In this document: one piece after another, positions 9,314 through 17,499 of the stretch
Layout: each line of letters begins with the position of its first letter
Numbering within the stretch: the first letter of the stretch is position 1
Origin: a virus
Virus record (IMG/VR): IMGVR_UViG_3300025832_000906
Location: 1-64,000 of that record
Strand: one strand, 5' to 3'
DNA length: 64,000 nt
Program-made: the position numbers and the translations under genes
Notes under the pieces: generated by a model
The model's input: the letters and a program-made list of their open reading frames with translations, nothing else
Told to the model about the DNA's origin: nothing
Databases searched by the model: none

Positions 9314-9328
9314 AACAATAGGGGATTT
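9295..9328 (-). terminator. Terminator of tmRNA
   Basis: AAATCCCCTA / TAGGGGATTT stem with a 12-nt loop followed by T residues on the minus strand, six bases after the mature 3' end of the tmRNA. Confidence 0.75.
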
Positions 9329-9333
9329 ATTTG

Positions 9334-9720
9334 TGGAGGTGCTGGGGCTCGAACCCAGGTCCCAAATATTTCAAATATAGAGTCCTACACGTTTAGTTCA
9401 TTATTAATTCTTAATAATCCGAAATATTCAGTTGAATTTTAACATCCTCCACTGACAATAGATGTATGACTCGATTTAGGGTTCAGTCATTTTTCCACCA
9501 CTACAACGGACTTCTGTTCCAAGGTTAACGTCCTGACCGACCCGTGGTAAACGATGCCTTAGGCAGCGTAAACCTCTTCAGTGCGGAGTAAACCGACAGC
9601 CTGAAGTTTTGCGAAAGTTTCGCCTGTTACAAATTGAAACCGTAGATTAAAGTGATAGGTATCCTCTCACTACGTGCACTCTACACCTGACCATACCGGT
9701 CAAATCCATAAAACACCCCC
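9334..9720 (-). ncRNA. ssrA: tmRNA (SsrA), phage-encoded
   Basis: 387 nt. The 5' end GGGGGTG pairs with 3' CACCTCC to give the tRNA-like acceptor stem with a G-U pair at position 3, the alanine identity element; the discriminator is A and CCA is not encoded. The 5' part has ATGGATTTGACCGG, typical of tmRNA, and the 3' part has the T-arm GGGTTCGAGCCCC. The tag frame begins at GGC 9624 after GTAACA, as in Bacteroidota tmRNAs, and ends at TAA 9561-9559. It encodes 21 residues starting GETFAKLQ and ending EEVYAA, compared with the short GENNYALAA-type tag of host relatives. tmRNA rescues stalled ribosomes and tags products for ClpXP-type proteolysis; SmpB would have to come from the host. Confidence 0.95.
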
Positions 9721-9739
9721 ATATTTTCAAAGAACACTA

Positions 9740-9769
9740 CAAATATAAATATAAATCTTAAACAATCAA
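9740..9769 (-). promoter_or_regulatory. Bacteroidota-type promoter of tmRNA
   Basis: Minus strand TTG (9769-9767), 19 nt, then TATATTTG (9747-9740), an exact fit to the Bacteroidota consensus, about 20 nt before the mature tmRNA 5' end. Confidence 0.8.
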
Positions 9770-9770
9770 A

Positions 9771-10340
9771 TCACTTTCGAACATTTACTACAGAATAATA
9801 AGTATTTGTTTCTCGGTCATAAAGAACTGATACAGAAATATAGTTATACTTACTATTTGTTAAAATTTTCCAGTGTGGGGGACTTTTTTGATACTGTAAA
9901 AAAAACTGAGAAACATTATTAACATCCGACCTATGATTAGACCCACAACATTCACCACAAGTATCAAAACCCGCCCAATCAATCCGATTTGTGAAACTGT
10001 TATACCCTTCACCATGACCAACTTTACCTGTTTTTACCTGATTTTCATTCCAAGGCACAGTCAGTAGAGATTCCATGTCATCATCGTATTCTAATCCATT
10101 CAATCCATGATTTACTCTCCATTCGTTTAATGTATTTACAAAACGTTTTTCCATTTCCCAACAAAGAGAATCAATATTTACCTGAGGTACTGGTGTTGGG
10201 ATATATCCTTCACATGAAACTTCAACCTCATTACCCTTATCATCAATATAATAACATTTAGCACCTTCCCATGTAATTTGAGATGTGGTCGTTAATGAAA
10301 TCAAACAAAAAAGGAGGGGTAATAGATTCTTCATAAACAT
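9771..10340 (-). CDS. Secreted CAP/SCP-domain protein
   Basis: 189 residues; ATG at 10340, with MKN at 10334 an equally good start. A signal peptide (LLPLLFCLISLTTTSQ) precedes a short Cys-containing linker and a CAP-like domain. It begins with NTLNEWRVNHGLNGLEYDDDM, and shows KVGHGEGYN with a conserved His, a CGECCGSNHR loop, FLQYQKSPPHWKIL and a final strand YYSVVNV. CAP proteins are secreted and disulfide-stabilised; bacterial members have varied or unknown roles. In a phage it would be exported by the infected cell. It lies directly upstream of, and in the same direction as, the tmRNA promoter region. Function not predicted. Confidence 0.7.
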   Translation of the reverse strand: MFMKNLLPLLFCLISLTTTSQITWEGAKCYYIDDKGNEVEVSCEGYIPTPVPQVNIDSLCWEMEKRFVNTLNEWRVNHGLNGLEYDDDMESLLTVPWNENQVKTGKVGHGEGYNSFTNRIDWAGFDTCGECCGSNHRSDVNNVSQFFLQYQKSPPHWKILTNSKYNYISVSVLYDRETNTYYSVVNVRK

Positions 10341-10371
10341 AAAGATAGTGAAAGTTTTTCTTTATACAAAC

Positions 10372-10379
10372 TATTTATA
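10372..10379 (+). promoter_or_regulatory. Putative phage late promoter TATTTATA
   Basis: TATTTATA followed by AAGAAAAA, 13 nt before the ATG at 10393. Same element and spacing as at 17500, 26855, 28671 and others. Confidence 0.6.
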
Positions 10380-10392
10380 AAGAAAAATTACA

Positions 10393-11817
10393 ATGAAGCG
10401 TAATATTATAAATGAAGTTAACCGCATGAGACAAATTATGGGGTTGGAGTTAGTTTTAGAACAAACTGACAATATAGAAAGAGTGTTTGTCTCATTATTA
10501 GATGAAAAGAGTAAAATTTATTGGGAAAGTGCTGGTGATGATTTCAGTTGTTCACCAAGATATTATTTCAAATATAGATTCCCTGTTTCAGAATTAGAGT
10601 CTGAAAAGTTACCGGAAAAAACAACAACAAGAAGAGGTGTTGATGGACAATATCTATACAGTAGTTACAATTACATCCCTAAATCATATTTTAAAGATGA
10701 AAGCCAATATCGTAACTCTGTAAAAGAGTTAAGAAATATTGAAGACCAAAACGGTGACCGTTTAGGTCAAGTAAAATTCGGATTCCCTCTCGGCGAAGAT
10801 TCGTTAAATCCGGACTTTAATGAGTCATCACTTAACGCTTGTAAAACTGGTAGTAAGGGTGTAAAAGGAAAAGACAAAAGACAATCAGGTGCCGATGTTC
10901 CTCCTATGACAGAAGAAAATAAAGAAGGGTTCATTCAATATTTTATCGATTGGTGTACTAAAAAATACCCTGAAAAGAAAGATGAAAGTACTCCTGATAT
11001 AGGTGAATGTAGAAAAAATATTAAATCAATACGTCTAATACCTGGTAAGTTATCAAAAGAAGAAAAAGATGAAACTGTAATACCCGCGGTTAAAGTTAAT
11101 CACTCAATAGACAAGAAAACTGAAGGTGAACCATTCCCTAACAACTCAACAAGAGTGGGTCAAGGCGTCGTTGAGTGGACTAAAAAATTTAAAGGTGATA
11201 TTACCGATTTTCTAAAACAATTTCCAGATGCTAAAGTTTCAGTGGCGAATAAAGTAGACGGTGAAAACTACCCATTTGTAATTGCGACATCAGCGTCAAG
11301 ATACAGAAATACAGGAGAGGCTCAGCAAATGAATTTTAAAGAACTTTCTCAAGAGAGAGCTGAAAGTGTATATAGTTACATAGTTAATGAATTAAGTTCT
11401 TTAGTACCCGACATAAGTACAGTAAATGTCACTTTAAATTCTAATGGTAGAAATGGTGACGGTTCATCAGGACCAAATCCACCAAGTCCAAATCAATTTT
11501 CTGATGGTGGTGGTGACCCTAATTCATTTAAACAAGAGGGTGACAGAACATTTAATGGGCAAGAACCACACAGTTCACCAAATGAATATGAACAGTATAA
11601 ATATTGTATAATACAATTGGCTGTTAAATTTGATTATGATACAGAAAAGAGTGAACCTGGTACTGATGATAAAATTGGTGAATGGGATATTAAAATAACA
11701 AGTGATACACAACCAACAGGAGGGAGAAACCGTAAGATTTTTAATTTTATTAAGAGCGGTGGTGGTGTCGGATTTTTTGAAGACAGTGGTGGTATAGGAT
11801 GTGCAGCATATGACTAA
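10393..11817 (+). CDS. Putative virion protein with OmpA-like C-terminal region
   Basis: 474 residues. The first ~23 residues (MKRNIINEVNRMRQIMGLEL) closely resemble the start of the unrelated protein at 17521, and contain INE at 6-8 and VLE at 21-23, possible prohead-protease sites. The middle is unassigned. Around residues 290-350, FVIATSASRYRNTGEA and LSQERAESVYSYIV resemble the core of OmpA-type peptidoglycan-binding domains, followed by a Gly/Pro/Ser-rich linker and a C-terminal beta region. The OmpA resemblance is suggestive only. The gene has its own late-type promoter and is joined to the next gene by a TAATG overlap. Confidence 0.7.
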   Translation: MKRNIINEVNRMRQIMGLELVLEQTDNIERVFVSLLDEKSKIYWESAGDDFSCSPRYYFKYRFPVSELESEKLPEKTTTRRGVDGQYLYSSYNYIPKSYFKDESQYRNSVKELRNIEDQNGDRLGQVKFGFPLGEDSLNPDFNESSLNACKTGSKGVKGKDKRQSGADVPPMTEENKEGFIQYFIDWCTKKYPEKKDESTPDIGECRKNIKSIRLIPGKLSKEEKDETVIPAVKVNHSIDKKTEGEPFPNNSTRVGQGVVEWTKKFKGDITDFLKQFPDAKVSVANKVDGENYPFVIATSASRYRNTGEAQQMNFKELSQERAESVYSYIVNELSSLVPDISTVNVTLNSNGRNGDGSSGPNPPSPNQFSDGGGDPNSFKQEGDRTFNGQEPHSSPNEYEQYKYCIIQLAVKFDYDTEKSEPGTDDKIGEWDIKITSDTQPTGGRNRKIFNFIKSGGGVGFFEDSGGIGCAAYD

Positions 11818-13679
11818 TGAAGTTTATAACTCTATTATTAGAAGGTAAAAAGGAGCGTATAATAGATAAGTTCCGAAATCAACTTGAACCGTTAGGTGAC
11901 GAGGCGATAAAATATGCCGAAATAATTATAAATAACGACCCAAGCTTAACTAAAAAGTATTCTGAATGGGGTGTTAAAAAATTTATAGATGAAATTAATA
12001 AACCCACTTCTTCAGTTGTAGGAGGAGGGGACCCAATTTCAGTCGCAAGTATTATATGGGTCAATATTAAAAAGTATCATGATATTGTTGAAAGATTATC
12101 ACCTGAAAAGGTTGATAATATGTTTAATATCTTAAATATAGAAGGAAATTTTAGTAGTGAAAGTACAGAAAAAAAGATAAGGTCAAAACCAAAAGACATT
12201 ACCTCGTTTGATACCATTCACGATTTATTTCGTTTTGTTAATAAGTACGAAGATTATTTAGATGAGATAAGGACTGAAAAAGAAGTAAAAAAAGAAGTAG
12301 ATAGAGTTTATGAAAACGATAGATTTTTAATAATACGTCCATTATCACATAAATCATCATGTTACTACGGAGCAAGTACTAAATGGTGTACCACCAGTAC
12401 TGATAACGACGACTATTTTAACAGATATACATCAAGAGGTAAACTATATTACATTATAGATAAAAAATCTTCAGACAGAACATACGGTAAAATGGCATTA
12501 CTTGTACCTCATGGTAACGGCACACCTGAGGTATACAATCAACAGGACCACGGGGAAAAATTTAGTTTTTTATTAGAAAGATTTGCACCAATAAAGGAAG
12601 AGATTAATAAACTGACGGAACGTGGGGATGACTACGAAACTCTAAAGAAAGTAAAAAATAACCCTAAGACATCTATGTATGAATCATTAACATCTCACTT
12701 CTTTGATAGGTTTGATGGTGAGAACGCAATTTTTAATTTCAGTAATGAACTTAAGAATTATTTGGACTTTATGGAGGATGAGGTCGGTGAAGATGCGATA
12801 GGTTATTATCTATGGTCATATGAAAACCCTAATGGAGATTTTTTTTATGAGACATCAAGATTTAATGACGATATGATGGAAGGTTACCCACTTTATGTAT
12901 TAACACCTGAACATATAGATATATTACGTTCTATTGTTGAGATAATAGAACCTGAGTTGTTAGAGGCGTTTGATGGTAGTGAAATTAAACCTGACGGTGA
13001 TTGGGACGTAAAAGTATCGAAATTTATAGAAAATAAATTACCAAAATTATATGAAGATTTTGGTTATTTGTATTCCGAAGCCGAGGACAGGTCTATACAC
13101 CAAGGTGTAATAAAATATATTGAAGATGAAATATGTAATCTTTATGATGAAATAGGATTAACAAAGGTTGACGATGAAGGTTGTTTTGGTCAATATAAAA
13201 TCAGTATTGATAAACTTATTGATATCTACGAGGATAATTTAGATTACAATAAAGACTTGTCTACAGAGCAAGTGTTGGAGAACGTAATCCAACAAAATAT
13301 TGACTTAGACACATACTTTATGGATAGTGTAAATGAATATCAGGATTTGGATGTGTTTAATGACTCGTTTAACAGTGATATGACAAATCTGTTGGAAAAT
13401 GTTTTATCGGATGTCGAATCTGATGATAATGTAGTGTCAGACGTTAATGAGTATAGAAGAATATTAAAGTATATAAATAATAAATTTGGTCTTAATACTC
13501 CTCACGCAATTAAATCGTCAGAAAGTGAAGATTCTATAATATTTACAGGGGTTAACCCAAAAAACTCTAAAATTAATTTTGAAATAATTAATAAAGATAA
13601 TGAAATAAAAAAAGGTAGTGCTAAGTTGACAACAATAATTAAATTGTTGAACAACTACACACTTTTTGACCCGTTTTAA
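11817..13679 (+). CDS. Unknown protein with WCTTS motif, putative internal head protein
   Basis: 620 residues, starting in a TAATG overlap. The N-terminus MKFITLLLEGKKER has an LLE|G site at 7-9, like other candidate capsid-targeted proteins. Residues ~170-250 contain a conserved-looking block (IIRPLSHKSSCYYGAST, KWCTTSTDN, LYYIIDKK, YGKMALLV) that I have seen only as an uncharacterised domain in marine phage proteins. The C-terminal half is very acidic and helical. No function is assigned. An enzymatic internal protein injected with the DNA is a possibility, inferred from the N-terminal tag and a compact Cys/His/Trp block. Confidence 0.7.
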   Translation: MKFITLLLEGKKERIIDKFRNQLEPLGDEAIKYAEIIINNDPSLTKKYSEWGVKKFIDEINKPTSSVVGGGDPISVASIIWVNIKKYHDIVERLSPEKVDNMFNILNIEGNFSSESTEKKIRSKPKDITSFDTIHDLFRFVNKYEDYLDEIRTEKEVKKEVDRVYENDRFLIIRPLSHKSSCYYGASTKWCTTSTDNDDYFNRYTSRGKLYYIIDKKSSDRTYGKMALLVPHGNGTPEVYNQQDHGEKFSFLLERFAPIKEEINKLTERGDDYETLKKVKNNPKTSMYESLTSHFFDRFDGENAIFNFSNELKNYLDFMEDEVGEDAIGYYLWSYENPNGDFFYETSRFNDDMMEGYPLYVLTPEHIDILRSIVEIIEPELLEAFDGSEIKPDGDWDVKVSKFIENKLPKLYEDFGYLYSEAEDRSIHQGVIKYIEDEICNLYDEIGLTKVDDEGCFGQYKISIDKLIDIYEDNLDYNKDLSTEQVLENVIQQNIDLDTYFMDSVNEYQDLDVFNDSFNSDMTNLLENVLSDVESDDNVVSDVNEYRRILKYINNKFGLNTPHAIKSSESEDSIIFTGVNPKNSKINFEIINKDNEIKKGSAKLTTIIKLLNNYTLFDPF

Positions 13680-14746
13680 ATCTCTTCGTTTTCCAATAAA
13701 CGCTCACGGATAAGTAGATATAAATCTGCCATATCCTTCATATTTAAAGTGACAGTATTTCCATTAATTTTACTTTCAATTTCAATTGAATCATCTGAGA
13801 TGTTGAAGTAATGATTATCACTTTCTTCCCATTCTACTGATTCATAATCGTAATCATCATCCTCAATATCATAACTAGTGAATAAACTACCTTGACCGTA
13901 GTAATCGTATGTAGGTTTGATGTAAGTGTAACCAAACTTATTCAAACCAAGCTCATTTACAACACCAATAGCGAGTTTTAGGGCATCTTCAACATCTTTT
14001 ACAACTACAAATTCAGATGTTGAATGCATGTTGTAATAACCACAAGAAAAGTTGATACAAGAAAAATCACCTTTTTGTTTAATTTGTGAGACATCAGTAT
14101 ATGGGTGTGACTGAAGGTAAGGAGATACACCCATAGAGTTTTCAAAGATGGGGGTAATGCGTTTAATGAACTCACCATTACTCTCAAATAAACGAATTCC
14201 CGAACAAACTTCGGTAACCAAATGATTTCCAGGTGCGTCAAATTGAATCGCATAACCCACATCCTTGAGGAACTCAACATCACACTCCTTAGAGCCGTGA
14301 CATCCGGTCTCTTCAGATACGAAAAGACCGACCTTTACATGTGACAAAGTGCGAAGGAGTTCGAGTGCCAAGAAAACACCACATTTATCGTCACCACCGA
14401 TTCCCGTTGGATTCCCTTGTGGAGTGTATCCCTTTAGAGATAAGTTTAGTTCTTCAGTAAACGTTCGACCAAAAGTGGGTGGTTTTTCGAGATTCTCCTC
14501 CTCAACAACAATGTCTTCAACCAGTTCATGAACCGTATCAGTATGTGCAACAAACATCGGATAAAACTCACCATCAGGTAATGTACCTTTAGTGGCGTAA
14601 ACGTTATTCATTGGGTCATTGTAATACGTTACACCGTCAATCGTCTCAAGAACATTAATAATATAGTCTACCATTCCATCTTCCTTATAGGTTTTAGTTG
14701 GGATTGAAAGTACTTCTTTGAGACGATTAAGTTGTTCGTTATTCAT
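13676..14746 (-). CDS. M20-family metallopeptidase, peptidase T-like
   Basis: Start at ATG 14746 (MNNEQLNRLKEVLSIPTKT); a TTG 21 nt upstream lies in the promoter. 356 residues. Metal-site motifs of M20/M42 di-zinc peptidases are present: VAHTDTV (metal His with the Asp two residues later), GGDDKCG (bridging Asp) and SEETGCHGS (catalytic Glu pair). A late metal His is likely in YNMHSTSEF. Peptidase T and related enzymes cleave small peptides such as tripeptides. The gene has a host-type promoter and lies just after the ClpC-like gene in the same direction, so it could finish degradation of Clp products. It converges with the previous gene, overlapping by 4 nt. Confidence 0.8.
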   Translation of the reverse strand: MNNEQLNRLKEVLSIPTKTYKEDGMVDYIINVLETIDGVTYYNDPMNNVYATKGTLPDGEFYPMFVAHTDTVHELVEDIVVEEENLEKPPTFGRTFTEELNLSLKGYTPQGNPTGIGGDDKCGVFLALELLRTLSHVKVGLFVSEETGCHGSKECDVEFLKDVGYAIQFDAPGNHLVTEVCSGIRLFESNGEFIKRITPIFENSMGVSPYLQSHPYTDVSQIKQKGDFSCINFSCGYYNMHSTSEFVVVKDVEDALKLAIGVVNELGLNKFGYTYIKPTYDYYGQGSLFTSYDIEDDDYDYESVEWEESDNHYFNISDDSIEIESKINGNTVTLNMKDMADLYLLIRERLLENEEI

Positions 14747-14764
14747 TTGTGGTTGATTTGTATA

Positions 14765-14795
14765 CAAATATACTAAATTATTTACTTTAAACCAA
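14765..14795 (-). promoter_or_regulatory. Bacteroidota-type promoter of the peptidase gene
   Basis: Minus strand TTG (14795-14793), 20 nt, TATATTTG (14772-14765), 19 nt before the ATG at 14746. Confidence 0.7.
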
Positions 14796-14796
14796 A

Positions 14797-14822
14797 CAAA
14801 AGGGGAGAAATTATCTCCCCTT
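14797..14822 (-). terminator. Terminator overlapping the end of clpC-like gene
   Basis: AAAGGGGAGA / TCTCCCCTTT stem whose upstream arm encodes the last codons and stop of the ClpC-like gene, followed by TTTT on the minus strand. It separates ClpC from the peptidase promoter. Confidence 0.75.
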
Positions 14823-16832
14823 TATTAGTACAACCTCTTCTTTACCTTTCATTTTAAGTTTACAGGGTTTACCTTCTACGATATTACCTCTTAATACTTC
14901 TTCTGAAATTAAATCCTCGATTTTTTCTTGAATTGCCCGTTTTATAGGTCTTGCTCCATACTTCTCATCAAACCCAACCTCAGACAAAAACTTTTTAACC
15001 TTATTGTCAATGGATACCTTATAACCCAACTTAACTAATCTACGATTAAGTTTTGATAGTTCAATTTCAACAATTTTTTCCACCTCGTTTTCCTTAAGGG
15101 GATTAAAAACTACAACTTCATCTACACGATTCAAAAACTCAGGGGTAAAGTGATTTTTAAGTTCCTTTTGTAGTAAGGACTTTTTCATTTCTTCGTTACT
15201 TGACATACGAGTCTTAGTGTCAAACCCAACACCGGTACCGAAATCTTGTAATTTCTTAACCCCTAAGTTTGAGGTCATTATAATAAGACAATTTTTAAAA
15301 TTAATCTTACGACCAAACGAATCTGTTAAATGACCATCATCCATCATTTGAAGTAGAATTGAAAAAATATCTTTATTCGCCTTTTCAATCTCATCAAATA
15401 GTACCACAGAATATGGTTTATTTTTAACTGCTTCAGTTAATTGACCTCCTTGGTCATATCCCACATACCCTGGAGGAGAACCTATAAGTCTACTCATTGA
15501 GTACTTCTCTTGATATTCTGACATATCTACCCTAATCAAAGATTCCTCATCCCCGAAAATTTCTTTAGCTAATTGTTTAGCTAAGTGAGTCTTACCAATT
15601 CCTGTAGAACCTAAAAAGATAAACGAACCGATGGGTCTATTAGGGTCTTTAATACCGACCCTATTTCTTCTAATAGACTTAGATATTGTTTTGACTGCCT
15701 CTTCTTGTCCAATAACAGAATTGTTAAGATTGCTTTCTAACTTTAATAAAGATTCTTTGTCATCCGCATTTAATTTAGACAATGGAATTTTAGTCATAGT
15801 AGAAACTACCTCATAAACCATTTCTTCGGTAATCTCTTTTCTTTTCTCATCCTTATCACTTTCGAATTTTTCTTTTTCAAACTCAAGACGAGAAAGAATC
15901 TTTTTCTCTTCATCTCTTAATTGAGCCGCTTCCTCATATCTCTGACTTTTTACGACTTGTATTTTCTTTTCTTTTATATTAAAAGCATCCTCTCTAAGTT
16001 TCTCTATAATTTCAGGAAATTTAACATTGATTTGTGCCTTAGCCCCAACCTCATCCATAACATCAATCGCTTTATCAGGGAATTCTCTATCATTAACATA
16101 TCTTCCTGATAAAGAAACACAAGCCTCTAATGATTCATAACTATACGATACTTTATGATGGTCTTCATATCTAGACTTTAAGTTCTCTAAGATAACCATA
16201 GTTTCTTCAGGTGTAGACCCATCAACCATCACCTTTTGAAAACGTCTCTCCAAAGCCCCGTCTTTCTCTATATTTTCACGGTATTCATCAAGAGTTGTTG
16301 CTCCGATACATTGAATTTCACCCCTCGCTAGTGCCGGTTTAAATATATTGGAAGCGTCTAATGAACCTGAGGAATTACCCGCACCTATAATAGTATGAAT
16401 CTCATCAATAAACACTACAATATCATGGTTATCATGGAGTTCATCTAAAATAACTTTCATTCTTTCTTCAAACTGACCCCTATATTTTGTTCCCGCGACT
16501 ATAGAAGTCATATCTAAAGATACGATTCTTTTATCACACAGATTTTGAGGACAATCTCCCTCAAAAATTCTCATAGCTAAACCCTCCACTATCGCAGTTT
16601 TACCACATCCAGGTTCACCAACAATAATAGGATTGTTTTTCTTTCTTCTAGAAAGAATTTGTGCAATCCTTGTTATTTCTACTTCTCGACCTACAACAGG
16701 GTCTAATTTACCTTCCGACGCTAACTTAATTAAATCTCTAGAAAAATTATCTAGAACAGGAGTTCTGGAGTTACTAACTTCTTTTTTCTTTTTTCCTCCT
16801 CCTTTTTCGTTTGGGTCTACCGATTCTATCAT
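14811..16832 (-). CDS. clpC: ClpC-type AAA+ protein unfoldase lacking the N domain
   Basis: 673 residues with two complete AAA+ modules. D1: Walker A GEPGCGKT 72-79, Walker B VVFIDE 139-144, arginine finger region ALERRF. D2: Walker A GSTGIGKT 408-415, Walker B VVLFDE 476-481, FLNRVDE and the GARPIKR sensor-2 region. The middle linker (about 290-312, QRYEEAAQLRDEE) is UVR-like, as in ClpC. VGF at 535-537 matches the ClpP-docking loop. Cellular ClpC has an extra ~150-residue N domain that binds substrates and adaptors; here only a Lys/Gly-rich tail precedes D1. No ClpP is seen in the window, so host ClpP would be the partner. Divergent to a UVR-motif protein. Confidence 0.93.
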   Translation of the reverse strand: MIESVDPNEKGGGKKKKEVSNSRTPVLDNFSRDLIKLASEGKLDPVVGREVEITRIAQILSRRKKNNPIIVGEPGCGKTAIVEGLAMRIFEGDCPQNLCDKRIVSLDMTSIVAGTKYRGQFEERMKVILDELHDNHDIVVFIDEIHTIIGAGNSSGSLDASNIFKPALARGEIQCIGATTLDEYRENIEKDGALERRFQKVMVDGSTPEETMVILENLKSRYEDHHKVSYSYESLEACVSLSGRYVNDREFPDKAIDVMDEVGAKAQINVKFPEIIEKLREDAFNIKEKKIQVVKSQRYEEAAQLRDEEKKILSRLEFEKEKFESDKDEKRKEITEEMVYEVVSTMTKIPLSKLNADDKESLLKLESNLNNSVIGQEEAVKTISKSIRRNRVGIKDPNRPIGSFIFLGSTGIGKTHLAKQLAKEIFGDEESLIRVDMSEYQEKYSMSRLIGSPPGYVGYDQGGQLTEAVKNKPYSVVLFDEIEKANKDIFSILLQMMDDGHLTDSFGRKINFKNCLIIMTSNLGVKKLQDFGTGVGFDTKTRMSSNEEMKKSLLQKELKNHFTPEFLNRVDEVVVFNPLKENEVEKIVEIELSKLNRRLVKLGYKVSIDNKVKKFLSEVGFDEKYGARPIKRAIQEKIEDLISEEVLRGNIVEGKPCKLKMKGKEEVVLIKGR

Positions 16833-16851
16833 AATCTTAAATAATTTTATA

Positions 16852-16883
16852 CAAATATAGTATATATTATACCATTAAATCAA
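16852..16883 (-). promoter_or_regulatory. Bacteroidota-type promoter of clpC-like gene
   Basis: Minus strand TTG (16883-16881), 21 nt, TATATTTG (16859-16852), 19 nt before the start codon. The spacer is slightly long for the consensus. Confidence 0.6.
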
Positions 16884-16886
16884 GTG

Positions 16887-16970
16887 TTGACATTGTGACA
16901 TATCATTTAAACTTTACCTGACATAATGTCAGTTTTAGAGTTAATTTAATATGTTGGTACGATATTAACT
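16887..16970. promoter_or_regulatory. Palindromes in the divergent clpC/UVR intergenic region
   Basis: TTGACATTGTGACAT at 16887-16901 holds two direct TGACAT copies. CTGACATAATGTCAG at 16918-16932 is a perfect 7-bp inverted repeat around one base using the same TGACAT core. AGTTAAT (16939-16945) and ATTAACT (16964-16970) form a second inverted repeat. The arrangement looks like operator sites for a dimeric regulator controlling either or both divergent genes; no regulator is identified. Confidence 0.5.
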
Positions 16971-17011
16971 ATAAAAATGTAAATTTAATAAACTAATAAT
17001 AAAAAAACAAA

Positions 17012-17455
17012 ATGTTACGTAGAAATTTTAATTTTAATGACTTATTTTCAGATTTTGACTCTCTTTTTGACGGGATTGGGTCATATAAATCAAACCCTTT
17101 ATATATTAAAGGTAAAAAAAATGTAGAACACGGAGATGATAAAAACGGTAAATGGAAAAAAGAAACATTTATTTCTGATGATGGTACATATCAAGTCACA
17201 ACGTTATATCAATATACGGATGAACCAACAACTGTAGAAACAGATGAAACTTTTACTTTAAAAACCCAATTATCAGATGCGGTAGAAATACAAGATTATG
17301 AGACAGCCGCTAAAATACGAGACCAAATCAAAAAAATTGAGTCGAATAAAGAAAAGATTGAGGAAATTAAAACTAAATTAGATGAGTCTATAAAATCTCA
17401 GGATTTTGAATCTTCGATAAAATATAGGGATAAACTTAAAAAACTTAACTCTTAA
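17012..17455 (+). CDS. Two-UVR-motif protein, candidate ClpC adaptor
   Basis: 147 residues. The N-terminus NFNFNDLFSDFDSLFDG is acidic-aromatic. A central beta region (WKKETFISDDGTYQVTTLYQY) follows, and then two UVR motifs: residues ~84-113 (LSDAVEIQDYETAAKIRDQI) and ~119-147 (LDESIKSQDFESSIKYRDKL). UVR motifs are known from UvrB/UvrC, McsA and ClpC, where they mediate pairing between ClpC and its partner. Position divergent to a ClpC-like gene that itself has a UVR-like linker strongly suggests a functional pair. McsA zinc-finger cysteines are absent, so it is not McsA itself. Followed by a terminator, so monocistronic. Confidence 0.8.
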   Translation: MLRRNFNFNDLFSDFDSLFDGIGSYKSNPLYIKGKKNVEHGDDKNGKWKKETFISDDGTYQVTTLYQYTDEPTTVETDETFTLKTQLSDAVEIQDYETAAKIRDQIKKIESNKEKIEEIKTKLDESIKSQDFESSIKYRDKLKKLNS

Positions 17456-17456
17456 T

Positions 17457-17488
17457 AAAACCCCCTCATCAAAAGTGAGGGGTTTTTT
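17457..17488 (+). terminator. Terminator after UVR-motif gene
   Basis: AACCCCTCA-type stem CCCCTCA / TGAGGGG with a 7-nt loop and a six-T tail, beginning right after the stop codon. Confidence 0.85.
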
Positions 17489-17499
17489 ATTAATAGAAG

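Noticed and set aside
9334-9360. Isolated tRNA on the minus strand
   Set aside because: The T-arm and acceptor pair with a 5' half 360 nt away; this is the 3' end of the tmRNA.
14349-14531. Short plus-strand open frame inside the peptidase gene
   Set aside because: Shadow of the conserved metallopeptidase on the other strand.
17012-17455. UVR-motif protein as an UvrB/UvrC DNA repair subunit
   Set aside because: Only the UVR motifs are present; no helicase, nuclease or DNA-binding domain exists, and the neighbour is ClpC.
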